Source of the DNA: Streptomyces solicavernae
GTDB lineage: Bacteria > Actinomycetota > Actinomycetes > Streptomycetales > Streptomycetaceae
NCBI RefSeq assembly: GCF_029968095.1
Contig: NZ_JASCIR010000027.1
Span: 1-64,000 of the forward strand
DNA length: 64,000 nt
Direction: 5' to 3'
Positions 1 to 8,368 of the stretch are shown piece after piece. Each line of letters starts with the position of its first letter. Within the stretch, counting starts at the first letter, position 1. A program made the translations under genes and the position numbers. The notes beneath the pieces are model-generated. The model was not told where the DNA came from. It was given only the letters and a program-made list of their open reading frames with translations, and searched no databases.

Positions 1-269
1 GCCGCTTCCTTCAGCTTCGAACCGGCCGAAACCTTCACGCTGTAGCCGGCGGGGATGTCGATCGGCTCGCCGGTCTGCGGGTTGCGGGCGGTACGAGCGG
101 CACGGTGGGTGCGCTCGAAGGTCAGGAAGCCGGGGATGGTGACCTTCTCATCGCCCTTGGCAACGATCTCGCCGACGGTCTCGGCGAACGCGGCCAGCAC
201 GGCGTCGGCGTCCTTGCGGGTCACCTCGGCGCGGTCGGCCAGCGCGGCCACCAGCTCACTGCGGTTCAT
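1..269 (-). CDS. hup: HU-family nucleoid DNA-binding protein (3' end outside window)
   Basis: The protein begins MNRSELVAALADRAEV and runs through the IPGFLTFE segment and the DNA-clasping arm RNPQTGEPI to KLKEAA at the window edge, so only a few C-terminal codons are missing compared with the usual ~93-residue streptomycete HU. HU dimers bend and compact DNA without sequence specificity. The start is ATG at 267-269 with GGGAG about seven bases upstream. It is transcribed away from the malic enzyme gene with a 378-bp gap, so it probably has its own promoter. The family call is certain; the gene symbol follows synteny with the S. coelicolor HU gene next to the malic enzyme. Confidence 0.95.
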   Translation of the reverse strand, partial: MNRSELVAALADRAEVTRKDADAVLAAFAETVGEIVAKGDEKVTIPGFLTFERTHRAARTARNPQTGEPIDIPAGYSVKVSAGSKLKEA

Positions 270-647
270 GTTTGTACTCCCGTGTTCTTCTTGCCGTTGA
301 GGCGTGCCACGCGGTCGAGCCGCATGTTCAGCACAGCGAAGCCGATGCTGCCAGGGTCCTTCGTGGGTCCCCGGACCCGGGTCCGTCAGTCGTCGAACCC
401 TCCCGCCTAGAGACGCATCCTGCCCCTAAAAATGGCGGGAAAGCCAATCCGGCACCCTGGGGAGTCACACGAAAAGCGCCACTTCGTCCTAATGGTGACG
501 AAGTTCGCGACGGTCCGTCCAACTCAAGGCCGCGGACGCCCCGGTTCACGCCCAGGATTTCAGGGCGCGCCGCCCGCAACCCTAGAGGGCGGGGCGACGG
601 CGCAGGTTCCACGACGCGCCGCCCCGACCACCGTGGGAACCGTCACA
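270..647. other. Intergenic region upstream of hup, with 14-bp palindrome
   Basis: No convincing gene is seen here. A perfect 14-bp palindrome, CGGACCCGGGTCCG, lies at 372-385, about 100 bp upstream of the hup start. It could be a terminator for the malic enzyme or an operator; it lacks a T-run. The hup promoter must lie here, but no clear -10/-35 pair could be assigned by eye. Confidence 0.4.
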
Positions 648-2081
648 TCAGGCGGTGGAAGCGGCTCCGGCGGCGGCCTCGCCGGCCTTCGCGGCGTTGC
701 GCACGGCCCCGGCGACGGCACCGGCGACCTTGTCGTTGAAGACGCTCGGGATGATGTAGTTCGGGTTCAGCTCGTCCTCGGTGACGACGTCCGCGAGGGC
801 GGTGGCGGCGGCCAGCATCATCTCGGTGTTCACGGTGCGCGACTGGGCGTCGAGCAGTCCGCGGAAGACGCCCGGGAAGACCAGGACGTTGTTGATCTGG
901 TTCGGGAAGTCGGAGCGGCCCGTGGCCACAACTCCCGCCGTCTGACGGGCGATTGCCGGGTCGACCTCCGGGTCCGGGTTCGCGAGCGCGAACACGATCG
1001 CGTCGTCCGCCATGGCCGCGACGTCGTCCCCGCCGAGGACGTTCGGGGCCGAGACGCCGATGAAGACGTCGGCGCCGACGACGGCCTGCTTGAGGGTGCC
1101 GGTGACGCCCTCGGGGTTGGTGTTGTCCGCGATCCAGCGCAGCGGGGAGTCGGCCGCCGCGTCCTTGAGGTCGTCGCGGCCGGCGTGCACGACGCCGTGG
1201 ATGTCGGCCACCACGGCGTGCTTGACACCGGCGGCGAGCAGCAGCTTCAGGATCGCCGTACCGGCCGCGCCGGCGCCGGACATGACGACGCGGACATCGC
1301 CGACGCTCTTGCCGACCACGCGCAGCGCGTTGGTCAGGGCGGCGAGCACGACGATGGCGGTGCCGTGCTGGTCGTCGTGGAAGACCGGGATGTCGAGGGC
1401 CTCGCGCAGGCGGGCCTCGATCTCGAAGCAGCGGGGCGCGGAGATGTCCTCCAGGTTGATGCCCGCGAAGCCGGGGGCGATCGCCTTGACGTGCTCGACG
1501 ATGGCGTCGGTGTCCTGGGTGTCCAGGCAGATCGGCCAGGCGTCGATGTCGGCGAAGCGCTTGAAGAGGGCCGCCTTGCCCTCCATGACCGGCATGGCCG
1601 CCATCGGGCCGATGTTGCCGAGGCCGAGCACGGCGGAGCCGTCCGTCACGACTGCAACGGTGTTGCGCTTGATGGTGAGGCGGCGCGCGTCCTCGGGGTT
1701 CTCGGCGATGGCCATGCACACGCGGGCCACGCCGGGCGTGTAGACCATGGAGAGGTCGTCGCGGTTGCGAATGGGGTGTTTCGACGCCATCTCGATCTTG
1801 CCGCCGAGGTGCATCAGGAACGTACGGTCGGAGACCCTGCCGAGCACGATGCCGTCGATGTTGCTCAGCTGCTCGACGATCTCGTCCGCGTGCGCGGTGG
1901 AGGTCGCGGCGATGGTGACGTCGATACGGAGCTTCTCGTGGCCGGAAGCCGTGACGTCGAGGCCGGTGACCGAGCCTCCGTGGGACTCGACGGCCGTGGT
2001 GAGCTGCGAGACGGCCGTACCGCTCGCAGGCACCTCAAGCCTGACCGTCATCGAGTAGGAGACGCTGGGCGCCGTTGCCAT
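648..2081 (-). CDS. NAD-type malic enzyme with N-terminal ACT domain
   Basis: This enzyme oxidatively decarboxylates malate to pyruvate, linking the TCA cycle to pyruvate and fatty-acid precursors. It is 477 residues. An N-terminal ACT-like ligand-binding domain (about 10-85) is followed by the malic domain (VYTPGVARVC, VTDGSAVLGLGNIG, FHDDQHGTA) and the NAD-binding domain (SGAGAAGTAI). The chosen start (MATAPSV) has GAGGAAG upstream; a longer reading from 2132 lacks one. It aligns by context with SCO2951, reported as the NAD-dependent malic enzyme of S. coelicolor. The ACT domain suggests allosteric control. Cofactor preference is taken from that homologue, not from a residue seen here. Confidence 0.93.
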   Translation of the reverse strand: MATAPSVSYSMTVRLEVPASGTAVSQLTTAVESHGGSVTGLDVTASGHEKLRIDVTIAATSTAHADEIVEQLSNIDGIVLGRVSDRTFLMHLGGKIEMASKHPIRNRDDLSMVYTPGVARVCMAIAENPEDARRLTIKRNTVAVVTDGSAVLGLGNIGPMAAMPVMEGKAALFKRFADIDAWPICLDTQDTDAIVEHVKAIAPGFAGINLEDISAPRCFEIEARLREALDIPVFHDDQHGTAIVVLAALTNALRVVGKSVGDVRVVMSGAGAAGTAILKLLLAAGVKHAVVADIHGVVHAGRDDLKDAAADSPLRWIADNTNPEGVTGTLKQAVVGADVFIGVSAPNVLGGDDVAAMADDAIVFALANPDPEVDPAIARQTAGVVATGRSDFPNQINNVLVFPGVFRGLLDAQSRTVNTEMMLAAATALADVVTEDELNPNYIIPSVFNDKVAGAVAGAVRNAAKAGEAAAGAASTA

Positions 2082-2132
2082 GCCGACTTCCTCTTTCACC
2101 TGTATGTCGCGTGCGTCATCCGATCGTCGCAC

Positions 2133-2390
2133 CTACCGCTGGGTACGTGGTAGCCGCCCCGGATTGAGAACGTTGTGTTCACACGCTCGCCGGGGCGGGT
2201 TCGGACGCTCACCGAGTGGATTCGGAAAACATATTCCACCATACGAGAAGTGGCGGATCGTGGGAAGAGTTTCCTTGAACGCTGGAGGAACCTCCAGGGC
2301 TGACGACGAAGAGGCCCGCGCCACCATGGGTGACGCGGGCCTCTCGTACGGTGCGAAGACCGTGTCGTTCAAGTGACACCGACCCGCCAT
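2133..2390 (-). CDS. Possible small protein (85 aa), doubtful
   Basis: An open frame beginning MAGRCHLNDTVF has GAGG five bases before its ATG and ends just upstream of the malic enzyme start. No family is recognised. A perfect 10-bp hairpin (2311-2343) falls inside it, which argues that this stretch is mainly a terminator and leader region. It could be a leader peptide for the malic enzyme or not translated at all. Confidence 0.2.
   Translation of the reverse strand: MAGRCHLNDTVFAPYERPASPMVARASSSSALEVPPAFKETLPTIRHFSYGGICFPNPLGERPNPPRRACEHNVLNPGRLPRTQR
2311..2343 (-). terminator. Strong hairpin downstream of the HelD-like gene
   Basis: GAGGCCCGCG at 2311-2320 pairs perfectly with CGCGGGCCTC at 2334-2343; four inner pairs (CACC/GGTG) extend the stem. 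It lies about 190 bp after the stop of the helicase-like gene and before the malic enzyme start. There is no T-run, as is common in Streptomyces terminators. Confidence 0.65.
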
Positions 2391-2530
2391 GCTCGCCTCG
2401 CGGCAAGTGGTCGCTCGTAGCGACGAAGGTTGGGCCCGGGGGCTTGGATCGGGCCGGTGCCACGTCCAAGGTAACAAAGGATTCCGGGTTGGCAATTCCC
2501 GTCCCGGGTGGCACTTTTCGGCAGCCGCGG

Positions 2531-4849
2531 TCAGTCCCGCAGCAGGTCCGGCACGCCCGCCGCGTCCGGCTCGTCGCGCCTGCCCGAGACGACCGTGAGC
2601 TGCTGGGTGGCGCGGGTCAGGGCGACGTACAGGACGCGCAGGCCCGCCGGGGACTCGTCGGCGATCTCCGCCGGGGAGACCACCACCGTCGCGTCGTACT
2701 CCAGGCCCTTGGCCTCCAGGCTGCCGAGGGCCACCACGCGGTCGCCGAGCTCCGCGAGCCAGCGGGCCGCCTCGGCGCGCCGGCGCATCGCGACCACCAC
2801 GCCGATCGTCCCGTCGACCCGGTCGAGCAGCGCCGCGGCCTGCGCGCGGACCGCCGCGCCCAGATCGCCGTCGGGCCCGTCGGGTACGGCAACTGCGTCT
2901 CGTACGACCGCGAAGCGCGGCTCGACGCCCGTCGACCTGACCGCCTTCGGGGCGACCGAGCCGGGCATGGCGAGGGCCAGGACCTTCGCCGCGAGCTCCG
3001 CGATCTCCGACGGATTGCGGTAGTTGACGGTCAGTTCGAAGCGGCGCCGGGGCCGGGTGCCCAGGGCCTCGTCGCGCGCGGCGGCGGCCTCGTCCGGGTC
3101 CGACCAGGAGGACTGCGCCGGGTCGCCCACCACGGTCCAGGTGGCGTGCCGGCCGCGGCGGCCCACCATCCGCCACTGCATCGGGGTCAGGTCCTGCGCC
3201 TCGTCGACGATGACGTGCGCGTACTCGACCCGCTCCTGGGCGAGGCGCTCTGCGCGCTCGCGCTGGGTCTCCTCGCGCTGCGGCATCAGCTCCTCCAGGC
3301 CGGTGAGCTGGTCCAGCGGGTCAAGGTCGCGCTTCTTCTTCGGCCGTGCCGGGGTGCCGAGCATCGTCTGCAGCTCGTCCAGGAGGGCCACGTCGTGCAC
3401 CGACAGGCCCTCGCGGCGCAGGGAGCGGGCCAGGCGGCGGGTCTCGCCCGGGTTGAGGACCCGGCGGGACCAGCGGCCGAGGCGCTTCTCGTCGGCCATC
3501 GCGGTGAGCACCTGGCGCGGGGTGAGCTCGGGCCACCAGGCGGCGAGGAACGCCAGGAAGGCGTCCTCGGTGGACACGTCCTCGTCGAAGGAGGACCGCA
3601 GCTCGGCCGCCAGCTCCGGGTCCGCATGCCGGTTCGCCGCACCGGACTTGGCCCACAGCGCGTCCAGGAGCAGCTTGCGGGCGCGCGGGCGCAGCAGGTT
3701 CACGGGGGCGGTGCCGCCGAGCACGGCCTGCCGGATGCGGGCCAGCTCGTCCGCCTCCAGCTCGATACGGCGGCCGAAGGCGACGACCCGGAGCAGGGTG
3801 GGCGCGTCCGGGTGCTCCAGCACGCCGCGGGCCGCCTTGCGCAGCACCTTCAGCATCCGCGACGACCCCTTGACGCGGGCCACCGGCGGCTCGTCGTACA
3901 CCGTCGCCTCCGCCCCGTCCGGCTGGTCGTAGAGGGAGCCGACCGCGCGGATCGCGACCTGCCCCTCCTCGCCGAGCGAGGGAAGGACGCCCTCGGTGTA
4001 CGCGACGAGCAGCGGGGTCGGGGAGACGATCAGGATGCCGCCCGCGTACCGCCGCCGGTCCTGGTAGAGCAGGTACGCGGCGCGGTGCAGGGCGACGGCG
4101 GTCTTGCCGGTGCCGGGGCCGCCCTCCACGTATGTCACGGAGGCGGCGGGGGCGCGGATGACCAGGTCCTGCTCGGCCTGGATGGACGCCACGATGTCCC
4201 GCATGGAGTGCGAGCGGGCCTGGCCGAGCGCCGCCATCAGGGCGCCGTCGCCGAGGGCCGGGAGTTCGGCGCCGTCCAGGTACGCGGTCAGCTCGGGGCG
4301 CATCAGGTCGTCCTCGACGCCGAGCACCTTGCGGCCCTTGGACCGGATGACGCGGCGGCGCACCACCCGGCCCGGGTCGACCGGCGTGGAGCGGTAGAAC
4401 GGCGCGGCGGCCGGGGCGCGCCAGTCGATGACGAGCGGCGAGTAGTCCGCGTCGAGGACGCCGATGCGGCCGATGTGCAGGGTCTCGGCGATGTCGGCCG
4501 TGCGGTCCGGCCGGACCGCGTCGTCCGCGGGCTCGACCGAGGTGTACGCGCCGTCCGGGCCCTTCTTGCCGTCCTTGCCGAGCAGCAGGTCGATGCGGCC
4601 GAAGAGGAAGTCCTCGAACTCGTTGTTGAGGCGGTTGAGGTGCACGCCCGCGCGGAACACCTGCGCGTCCCGCTCGGCGAGCGCGCCCGGCGTGCCGACC
4701 TGGCCGCGCTTGGCGGCGTCGTGCATGAGGAACTCGGCCTCGTGGATCTTCTCTTCGAGGCGGCGGTAGACCCGGTCGAGGTGTGCCTGTTCGGCACCGA
4801 TCTCCCGGCCCCGTGTGCCTGACGGCATGACTTCGTTGGCGTCGGCCAC
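2531..4849 (-). CDS. HelD/HelR-type superfamily I helicase-like ATPase (RNA polymerase recycling)
   Basis: The 772-residue protein has an N-terminal antiparallel coiled-coil region (about 15-70, EQAHLDRVYRRLEEKI), a Walker A (GGPGTGKTAVAL, about 241-252), a Walker B (VIVDEAQDLTPMQW, about 547) and late motifs VNYRNPSEI and SLEAKGLEYDA of UvrD-like helicases. This layout is that of HelD proteins, which use ATP to pull RNA polymerase off DNA. The Streptomyces paralogue HelR gives rifamycin tolerance. Which subtype this is cannot be fixed from sequence alone. The start is GTG at 4849 with AAGGGG upstream. A 47-bp gap separates it from the anti-sigma gene, so an RNA-polymerase ligand follows a sigma/anti-sigma pair on the same strand. 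Confidence 0.85.
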   Translation of the reverse strand: MADANEVMPSGTRGREIGAEQAHLDRVYRRLEEKIHEAEFLMHDAAKRGQVGTPGALAERDAQVFRAGVHLNRLNNEFEDFLFGRIDLLLGKDGKKGPDGAYTSVEPADDAVRPDRTADIAETLHIGRIGVLDADYSPLVIDWRAPAAAPFYRSTPVDPGRVVRRRVIRSKGRKVLGVEDDLMRPELTAYLDGAELPALGDGALMAALGQARSHSMRDIVASIQAEQDLVIRAPAASVTYVEGGPGTGKTAVALHRAAYLLYQDRRRYAGGILIVSPTPLLVAYTEGVLPSLGEEGQVAIRAVGSLYDQPDGAEATVYDEPPVARVKGSSRMLKVLRKAARGVLEHPDAPTLLRVVAFGRRIELEADELARIRQAVLGGTAPVNLLRPRARKLLLDALWAKSGAANRHADPELAAELRSSFDEDVSTEDAFLAFLAAWWPELTPRQVLTAMADEKRLGRWSRRVLNPGETRRLARSLRREGLSVHDVALLDELQTMLGTPARPKKKRDLDPLDQLTGLEELMPQREETQRERAERLAQERVEYAHVIVDEAQDLTPMQWRMVGRRGRHATWTVVGDPAQSSWSDPDEAAAARDEALGTRPRRRFELTVNYRNPSEIAELAAKVLALAMPGSVAPKAVRSTGVEPRFAVVRDAVAVPDGPDGDLGAAVRAQAAALLDRVDGTIGVVVAMRRRAEAARWLAELGDRVVALGSLEAKGLEYDATVVVSPAEIADESPAGLRVLYVALTRATQQLTVVSGRRDEPDAAGVPDLLRD

Positions 4850-4896
4850 CGAGTTCCCCTTCTGCTGTGCTGGGCAGCCGTCAACCGTACGCGAAG

Positions 4897-5673
4897 TTAC
4901 GCGTCGACCTCCACAAGACGTCGGCCGTCGAACGTGCGGACCTCGAACCGGTCGATGTCGGACCGCTCCATCGCCGCGCCGCCGTGCACGTACAGCGGGG
5001 TGCGGGCCCGGGGGTGCGGGCTGTCCTCGATCCCGTAGCCCCGCTCCGGCACCGACCAGGACGTGACCGTCTCCTCCTCGCCGTTGCGGCCGACGGCGAC
5101 GAGGCGGCACTTCAGGGGGCCCTTGACGTTCTTCAGCTCCAGGACGGTGTGCGTGCCCCAGGGTTTGGCCTCGGTGCCGACGGTCGCGGTGACGTCGCTC
5201 GCAGGGTCGGTCGCCGCGACCTTGTCGGCGATGTGATGGAAGAACGCGTCCTGCGCGGGGCTCGTCGGATGGGCCTCGGGCGTACGCGTACCCGGGTGGT
5301 CCTCGCCGGTCGCGGCGAGGGCGGCGAGCGGGGCGGCGACGATCAGGGCGGCCGCGGCGGCGAGCAGCAGGCGGCTGCGTCTGCGGCGGCCGGTGCGCTC
5401 GCGGGCGGTCTCGGCGAGCAGGCCGTCGAGGAGGCGTCGGCCGGGCTGCCGGGGTGGTGCGGGCACGCCGTCCGCTGCGAGCGCGGCGAGCATCGGCTCC
5501 ACGCCGGCCAGCTCGCCCAACTCCCGTACGCAGTAGGCGCATTGGGCGAGATGCGCCTCGAACGCCGCGGTCTCCCGCTCATCCAGGAGGCCGAGGGCGT
5601 ACGCCCCCACCGGCTCGTGCACGGACTCCCCCGCCGGGAACCCCTGCGGTCCCGGCCCCCCGTACGCGTTCAC
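4897..5673 (-). CDS. rsuA: Zinc-binding membrane anti-sigma factor for SigU
   Basis: The 258-residue protein carries the ZAS motif H-x3-C-x2-C (HLAQCAYC, H41, C45, C48), then a basic stretch and one transmembrane helix (LLLAAAAALIVAAPLAALAA, about 101-120), and an extracytoplasmic C-terminal domain. Such proteins hold an ECF sigma factor inactive at the membrane until a signal releases it. Its GTG start overlaps the sigU stop (GTGA at 5670-5673), so the two are translationally coupled. The name RsuA is taken from synteny and the published SigU/RsuA pair of S. coelicolor. Confidence 0.88.
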   Translation of the reverse strand: MNAYGGPGPQGFPAGESVHEPVGAYALGLLDERETAAFEAHLAQCAYCVRELGELAGVEPMLAALAADGVPAPPRQPGRRLLDGLLAETARERTGRRRRSRLLLAAAAALIVAAPLAALAATGEDHPGTRTPEAHPTSPAQDAFFHHIADKVAATDPASDVTATVGTEAKPWGTHTVLELKNVKGPLKCRLVAVGRNGEEETVTSWSVPERGYGIEDSPHPRARTPLYVHGGAAMERSDIDRFEVRTFDGRRLVEVDA

Positions 5674-6245
5674 GACGTCACCCCCCGCTCCGCAAGTGCC
5701 AGTTTCATCGAGCGCAGCGCGTAGAACACCCGCGAGCGGACCGTGCCGGGCGGTATGCCGAGCGTCTGCGCGGCCTCGTTGACCGTACGGCCCTTGAAGT
5801 ACGTCTCCACGAGGACCTCGCGGTGCGCGGGCGTCAGGTCGTCCAGGGCGTCCGAGAGCGTCATGAGCCACAGCGCCTTGTCGATCTCGTCCTCCGCGGG
5901 CATGACATCGAGGGGCGACGGGTCGACCTCCTGCGGCCGGGCCTGCCGGCTGCGGTGGCCGTCGATGACGATACGCCGGGCCACGGTCACCAGCCAGGGC
6001 CGTACGGAGCCGGAGGCGTGGTGCAGGCGGCCCGCGTTCTTCCAGGCCCGGATGAGGGTCTCCTGCACGACGTCCTCGGCGCGCTGCCGGTCGCCGGCGA
6101 CCAGGCGCAGCACGTACGAAAGGAGCGGGCCCGCGTGCTCCCGGTAGAGCGCGCGCATCAACTCCTCGTCGACGCCCGGGGGTCCGGGCGCGCGGTGGCG
6201 GGCCCGCGGGCGACGGTCGGCTGCCACGACGGAATCCTTGCGCAC
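5670..6245 (-). CDS. sigU: ECF RNA polymerase sigma factor SigU
   Basis: Region 2 (LMRALYREHAGPLLSYVLRL, then DVVQETLIRAWKN) and region 4 (LTPAHREVLVETYFKG, then GIPPGTVRSRVFYALRSM) are complete. A GTG at 6251 sits directly on a GGAG, so the GTG at 6245, spaced five bases from GGAGG, is the better start (191 residues). SigU directs RNA polymerase to envelope or secretion-related genes; in S. coelicolor its overproduction delays development. The last codons overlap the anti-sigma gene. Both genes probably share one transcript. Confidence 0.9.
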   Translation of the reverse strand: MRKDSVVAADRRPRARHRAPGPPGVDEELMRALYREHAGPLLSYVLRLVAGDRQRAEDVVQETLIRAWKNAGRLHHASGSVRPWLVTVARRIVIDGHRSRQARPQEVDPSPLDVMPAEDEIDKALWLMTLSDALDDLTPAHREVLVETYFKGRTVNEAAQTLGIPPGTVRSRVFYALRSMKLALAERGVTS

Positions 6246-6327
6246 GCGCACCTCCGCTGTCCCGGTGTTCGCCGGGGTACCGGTTCGCCGGTTTGCTCAG
6301 TACGTACGTGCGCGGGGGGCGCGGCGT

Positions 6328-6891
6328 TCAATGGGTTCTGCGGCGGTGCCGGGCGACGCGGACCCGGTTGCCGCAGACCTCGCTGGAGCACCAGCGGCGG
6401 CGCCGGCCGCGCGAGGTGTCGAGGTAGAGCAGCGGGCAGTCCTCGCCCTCGCACTGCCGGACGCGGGAGCGGGCCGCCGGGTCGGTGAGCAGGTCGACGG
6501 CGTCCCGCGCGACGGCCGCGAGCAGGGCCTCTCCGGCCGGGGCGGGGCGCAGGGTGCGGAGGAGGTCGCCGGTGGGGGTTCGCACGGCGTGCGGGGCGGG
6601 TGGGGCGGGGGCGGCGCGGGCGTTGAGGCGGTCGAGGGCGGCCGTCCCGGCGTCGAGGGCGACCGTCCCGGAGGGGTCCTGGGTGAACAACTCCCTTATG
6701 TCTGCGCGGAGTTGGCGGAAGGCGGTGACGCAGTCCGGGCCGAGGGCGGTGAGCGGGGTGCCGGGCGGGACGAGTCCTGCGCAGAGGATCCAGGCGCGGA
6801 GGGTGTCGGGGCCGTTGAGGTGTTCGGTGGGGTGGGCGGTCGCGAGGAGGTCGAGGCAGGTCCTGCCGCACGAGGCCGCTGCTGCCGGCAT
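6328..6891 (-). CDS. CGNR zinc-finger regulator with ABATE domain
   Basis: The 187-residue protein has an N-terminal ABATE-type domain (CLDLLATAHPTEHL) and a C-terminal CGNR zinc finger with cysteines in CEGEDCP and WCSSEVCGNRVR. The last motif names the family, which is thought to bind DNA through the C-terminal half. The start is ATG at 6889-6891. Targets are unknown. It sits behind sigU on the same strand with an 82-bp gap. Confidence 0.85.
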   Translation of the reverse strand: MPAAAASCGRTCLDLLATAHPTEHLNGPDTLRAWILCAGLVPPGTPLTALGPDCVTAFRQLRADIRELFTQDPSGTVALDAGTAALDRLNARAAPAPPAPHAVRTPTGDLLRTLRPAPAGEALLAAVARDAVDLLTDPAARSRVRQCEGEDCPLLYLDTSRGRRRRWCSSEVCGNRVRVARHRRRTH

Positions 6892-6914
6892 GCGCGTGTC
6901 ACCGCCTTGGGGTA

Positions 6915-7026
6915 CGGGTACGGGGCGCTCCCCTATTTTTCCCCTGCCCGCCCCTTTCCCGAAAGCCTGCGGCGCCTCGGGGACTCCGCCCCGGGGGTCC
7001 GGGGGCTCCGCCCCTGCACCCCCGCT
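6915..7026. repeat. Dispersed GC-rich intergenic repeat (copy 1, partial)
   Basis: The stretch contains CCCCGCCCCTTTCCCG-like, AAAGCCTGCGGCGCC and GGGGCTCCGCCCC-like blocks that recur at about 37508-37663, 51060-51200 and 55860-56010. The inverted blocks can fold into hairpins and may end transcription of nnaR. Such elements are common between Streptomyces genes. Confidence 0.6.
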
Positions 7027-7030
7027 CCCC

Positions 7031-8179
7031 CTACACGTCCGCGTACTCGGACTCCGCGGAAGGGTCCAGCGCCAACCGATACCCGCGCTTGACCACCGTC
7101 TGAATCAGCTTCGGCACCCCCAGCGCCGCCCGCAGGCGAGCCATCGCCGTCTCGACCGCGTGCTCGTCCCGCCCCGACCCCGGCAGCGCACGCAGCAGCT
7201 CCGCACGGCCCACCACCCAGCCGGGCCGCTCGGCCAGCGCCCGCAGCAGGGCCATCCCGGCCGGCGGCACCGCACGCAGCTCGCCGTCGACGAGAACGGC
7301 GTGGCCGCGGATCTCCACACGGTGCCCAGCGAGGTGCAACGTACGGGCGCGGGCCGGGAGTTCGACGCAGAGCTGCTGCACCATCGGCCCGAGCCGGAAG
7401 CGGGCCGGCTGGACCGGGTCGAGGCCGTGCGCCTCCAGGGGAACGGCGGTGACCGGGCCGACGCAGACCGGCAGCACGTCGTGGCGCAGCGCGGCCAGGA
7501 GCGGGTCCAGCCGGCCGAGTTCGCGGGCCCGGTCGAGCAGGGACACGACGGCCGGTGCGCTGGTGAAGGTCAGGGCGTCCACGCCGCGCGTGAGGCTCGC
7601 CTCGATCAGCCGGTCCACCGGGCCCAGGTCCTCCGGCGGCATCCAGCGGTAGACGGGCACCCCGACGACCTCCGCGCCGCCCGCCCGCAGCGACTCGACG
7701 AACCCGGGGAGCGGTTCGCCGTGCAGCTGCAGGGCGATACGGCGGCCCTCGACGCCCTCGCCGAGCAGCCGGTCGAGCACCTCGGCCATCGACTCGGAGC
7801 CGGGCGACCACTCCTCGGTGAGCCCGGCCGCGCGGATCGCGCCCTTCACCTTGGGCCCGCGGGCGAGGAGCCGGAGCCCGCGGAGCCGGTCGAGAAGCGC
7901 CTCGCCCAGGCCCCAGCCCTCGGCGGCCTCGATCCAGCCGCGGAAGCCGATGGCGGTGGTGGCGACCACCACGTCGGGCGCGGTCGCGATGATCTGCCGG
8001 GTGGCGTCGAGGAGTTCGCTGTCGTCGGCGAGCGGCACGATCCGCAGCGCGGGCGCGTGCAGGACGGCCGCGCCGCGCCGGGTGAGCAGCGCGCCGAGCT
8101 CGTCGGCCCGCCGTGCGGCGGTCACACCGACGGTGAAGCCGGCCAGCGGGCCGTGTTTTGCTTGGTCATTGGGGTGCAT
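7031..8179 (-). CDS. nnaR: NnaR: uroporphyrinogen-III synthase-like nitrate-assimilation regulator
   Basis: The protein is 382 residues. The N-terminal two thirds follow uroporphyrinogen-III synthase (HemD): GFTVGVTAARRADEL, LTFTSAPAVVSLLDRA, CVGPVTAVPLEAHG. The last ~95 residues are an OmpR-type winged helix (GMALLRALAERPGWVV, HAVETAMARLRAALG, IQTVVKRGYRL). In S. coelicolor this protein was shown to act with GlnR in activating nitrate/nitrite assimilation genes rather than in haem synthesis. Its neighbour here is the nitrate transporter gene, as expected. The start MHPNDQAK (8179) is preferred over 8230, which has no ribosome site; the better one is weak (GAGAA). Confidence 0.88.
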   Translation of the reverse strand: MHPNDQAKHGPLAGFTVGVTAARRADELGALLTRRGAAVLHAPALRIVPLADDSELLDATRQIIATAPDVVVATTAIGFRGWIEAAEGWGLGEALLDRLRGLRLLARGPKVKGAIRAAGLTEEWSPGSESMAEVLDRLLGEGVEGRRIALQLHGEPLPGFVESLRAGGAEVVGVPVYRWMPPEDLGPVDRLIEASLTRGVDALTFTSAPAVVSLLDRARELGRLDPLLAALRHDVLPVCVGPVTAVPLEAHGLDPVQPARFRLGPMVQQLCVELPARARTLHLAGHRVEIRGHAVLVDGELRAVPPAGMALLRALAERPGWVVGRAELLRALPGSGRDEHAVETAMARLRAALGVPKLIQTVVKRGYRLALDPSAESEYADV

Positions 8180-8368
8180 GAGGTTCTCGTTCACTGAGGA
8201 GCACTGAGGAGCCTTGAGCTCTCGCAGCATGTCAACGGGGAGTGACGGGCTCGGATCGCTCCGATGTCGTACGTGTTACATGTCGTACGAGGCGCCTCGC
8301 CCCTGCCGTACGGGGCGCCCCGCTCCGTAACCGTACGACCTCCCGGCCGGCAACCCGCCGCCGCGCGG

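Noticed and set aside
432-2153. Long open frame on the plus strand opposite the malic enzyme
   Set aside because: It is an antisense shadow typical of high-GC coding sequence; its translation has no family features.
8298-8317. Terminator after narK
   Set aside because: The CGCCCC/GGGGCG stem is six pairs only and such stems are frequent by chance here.
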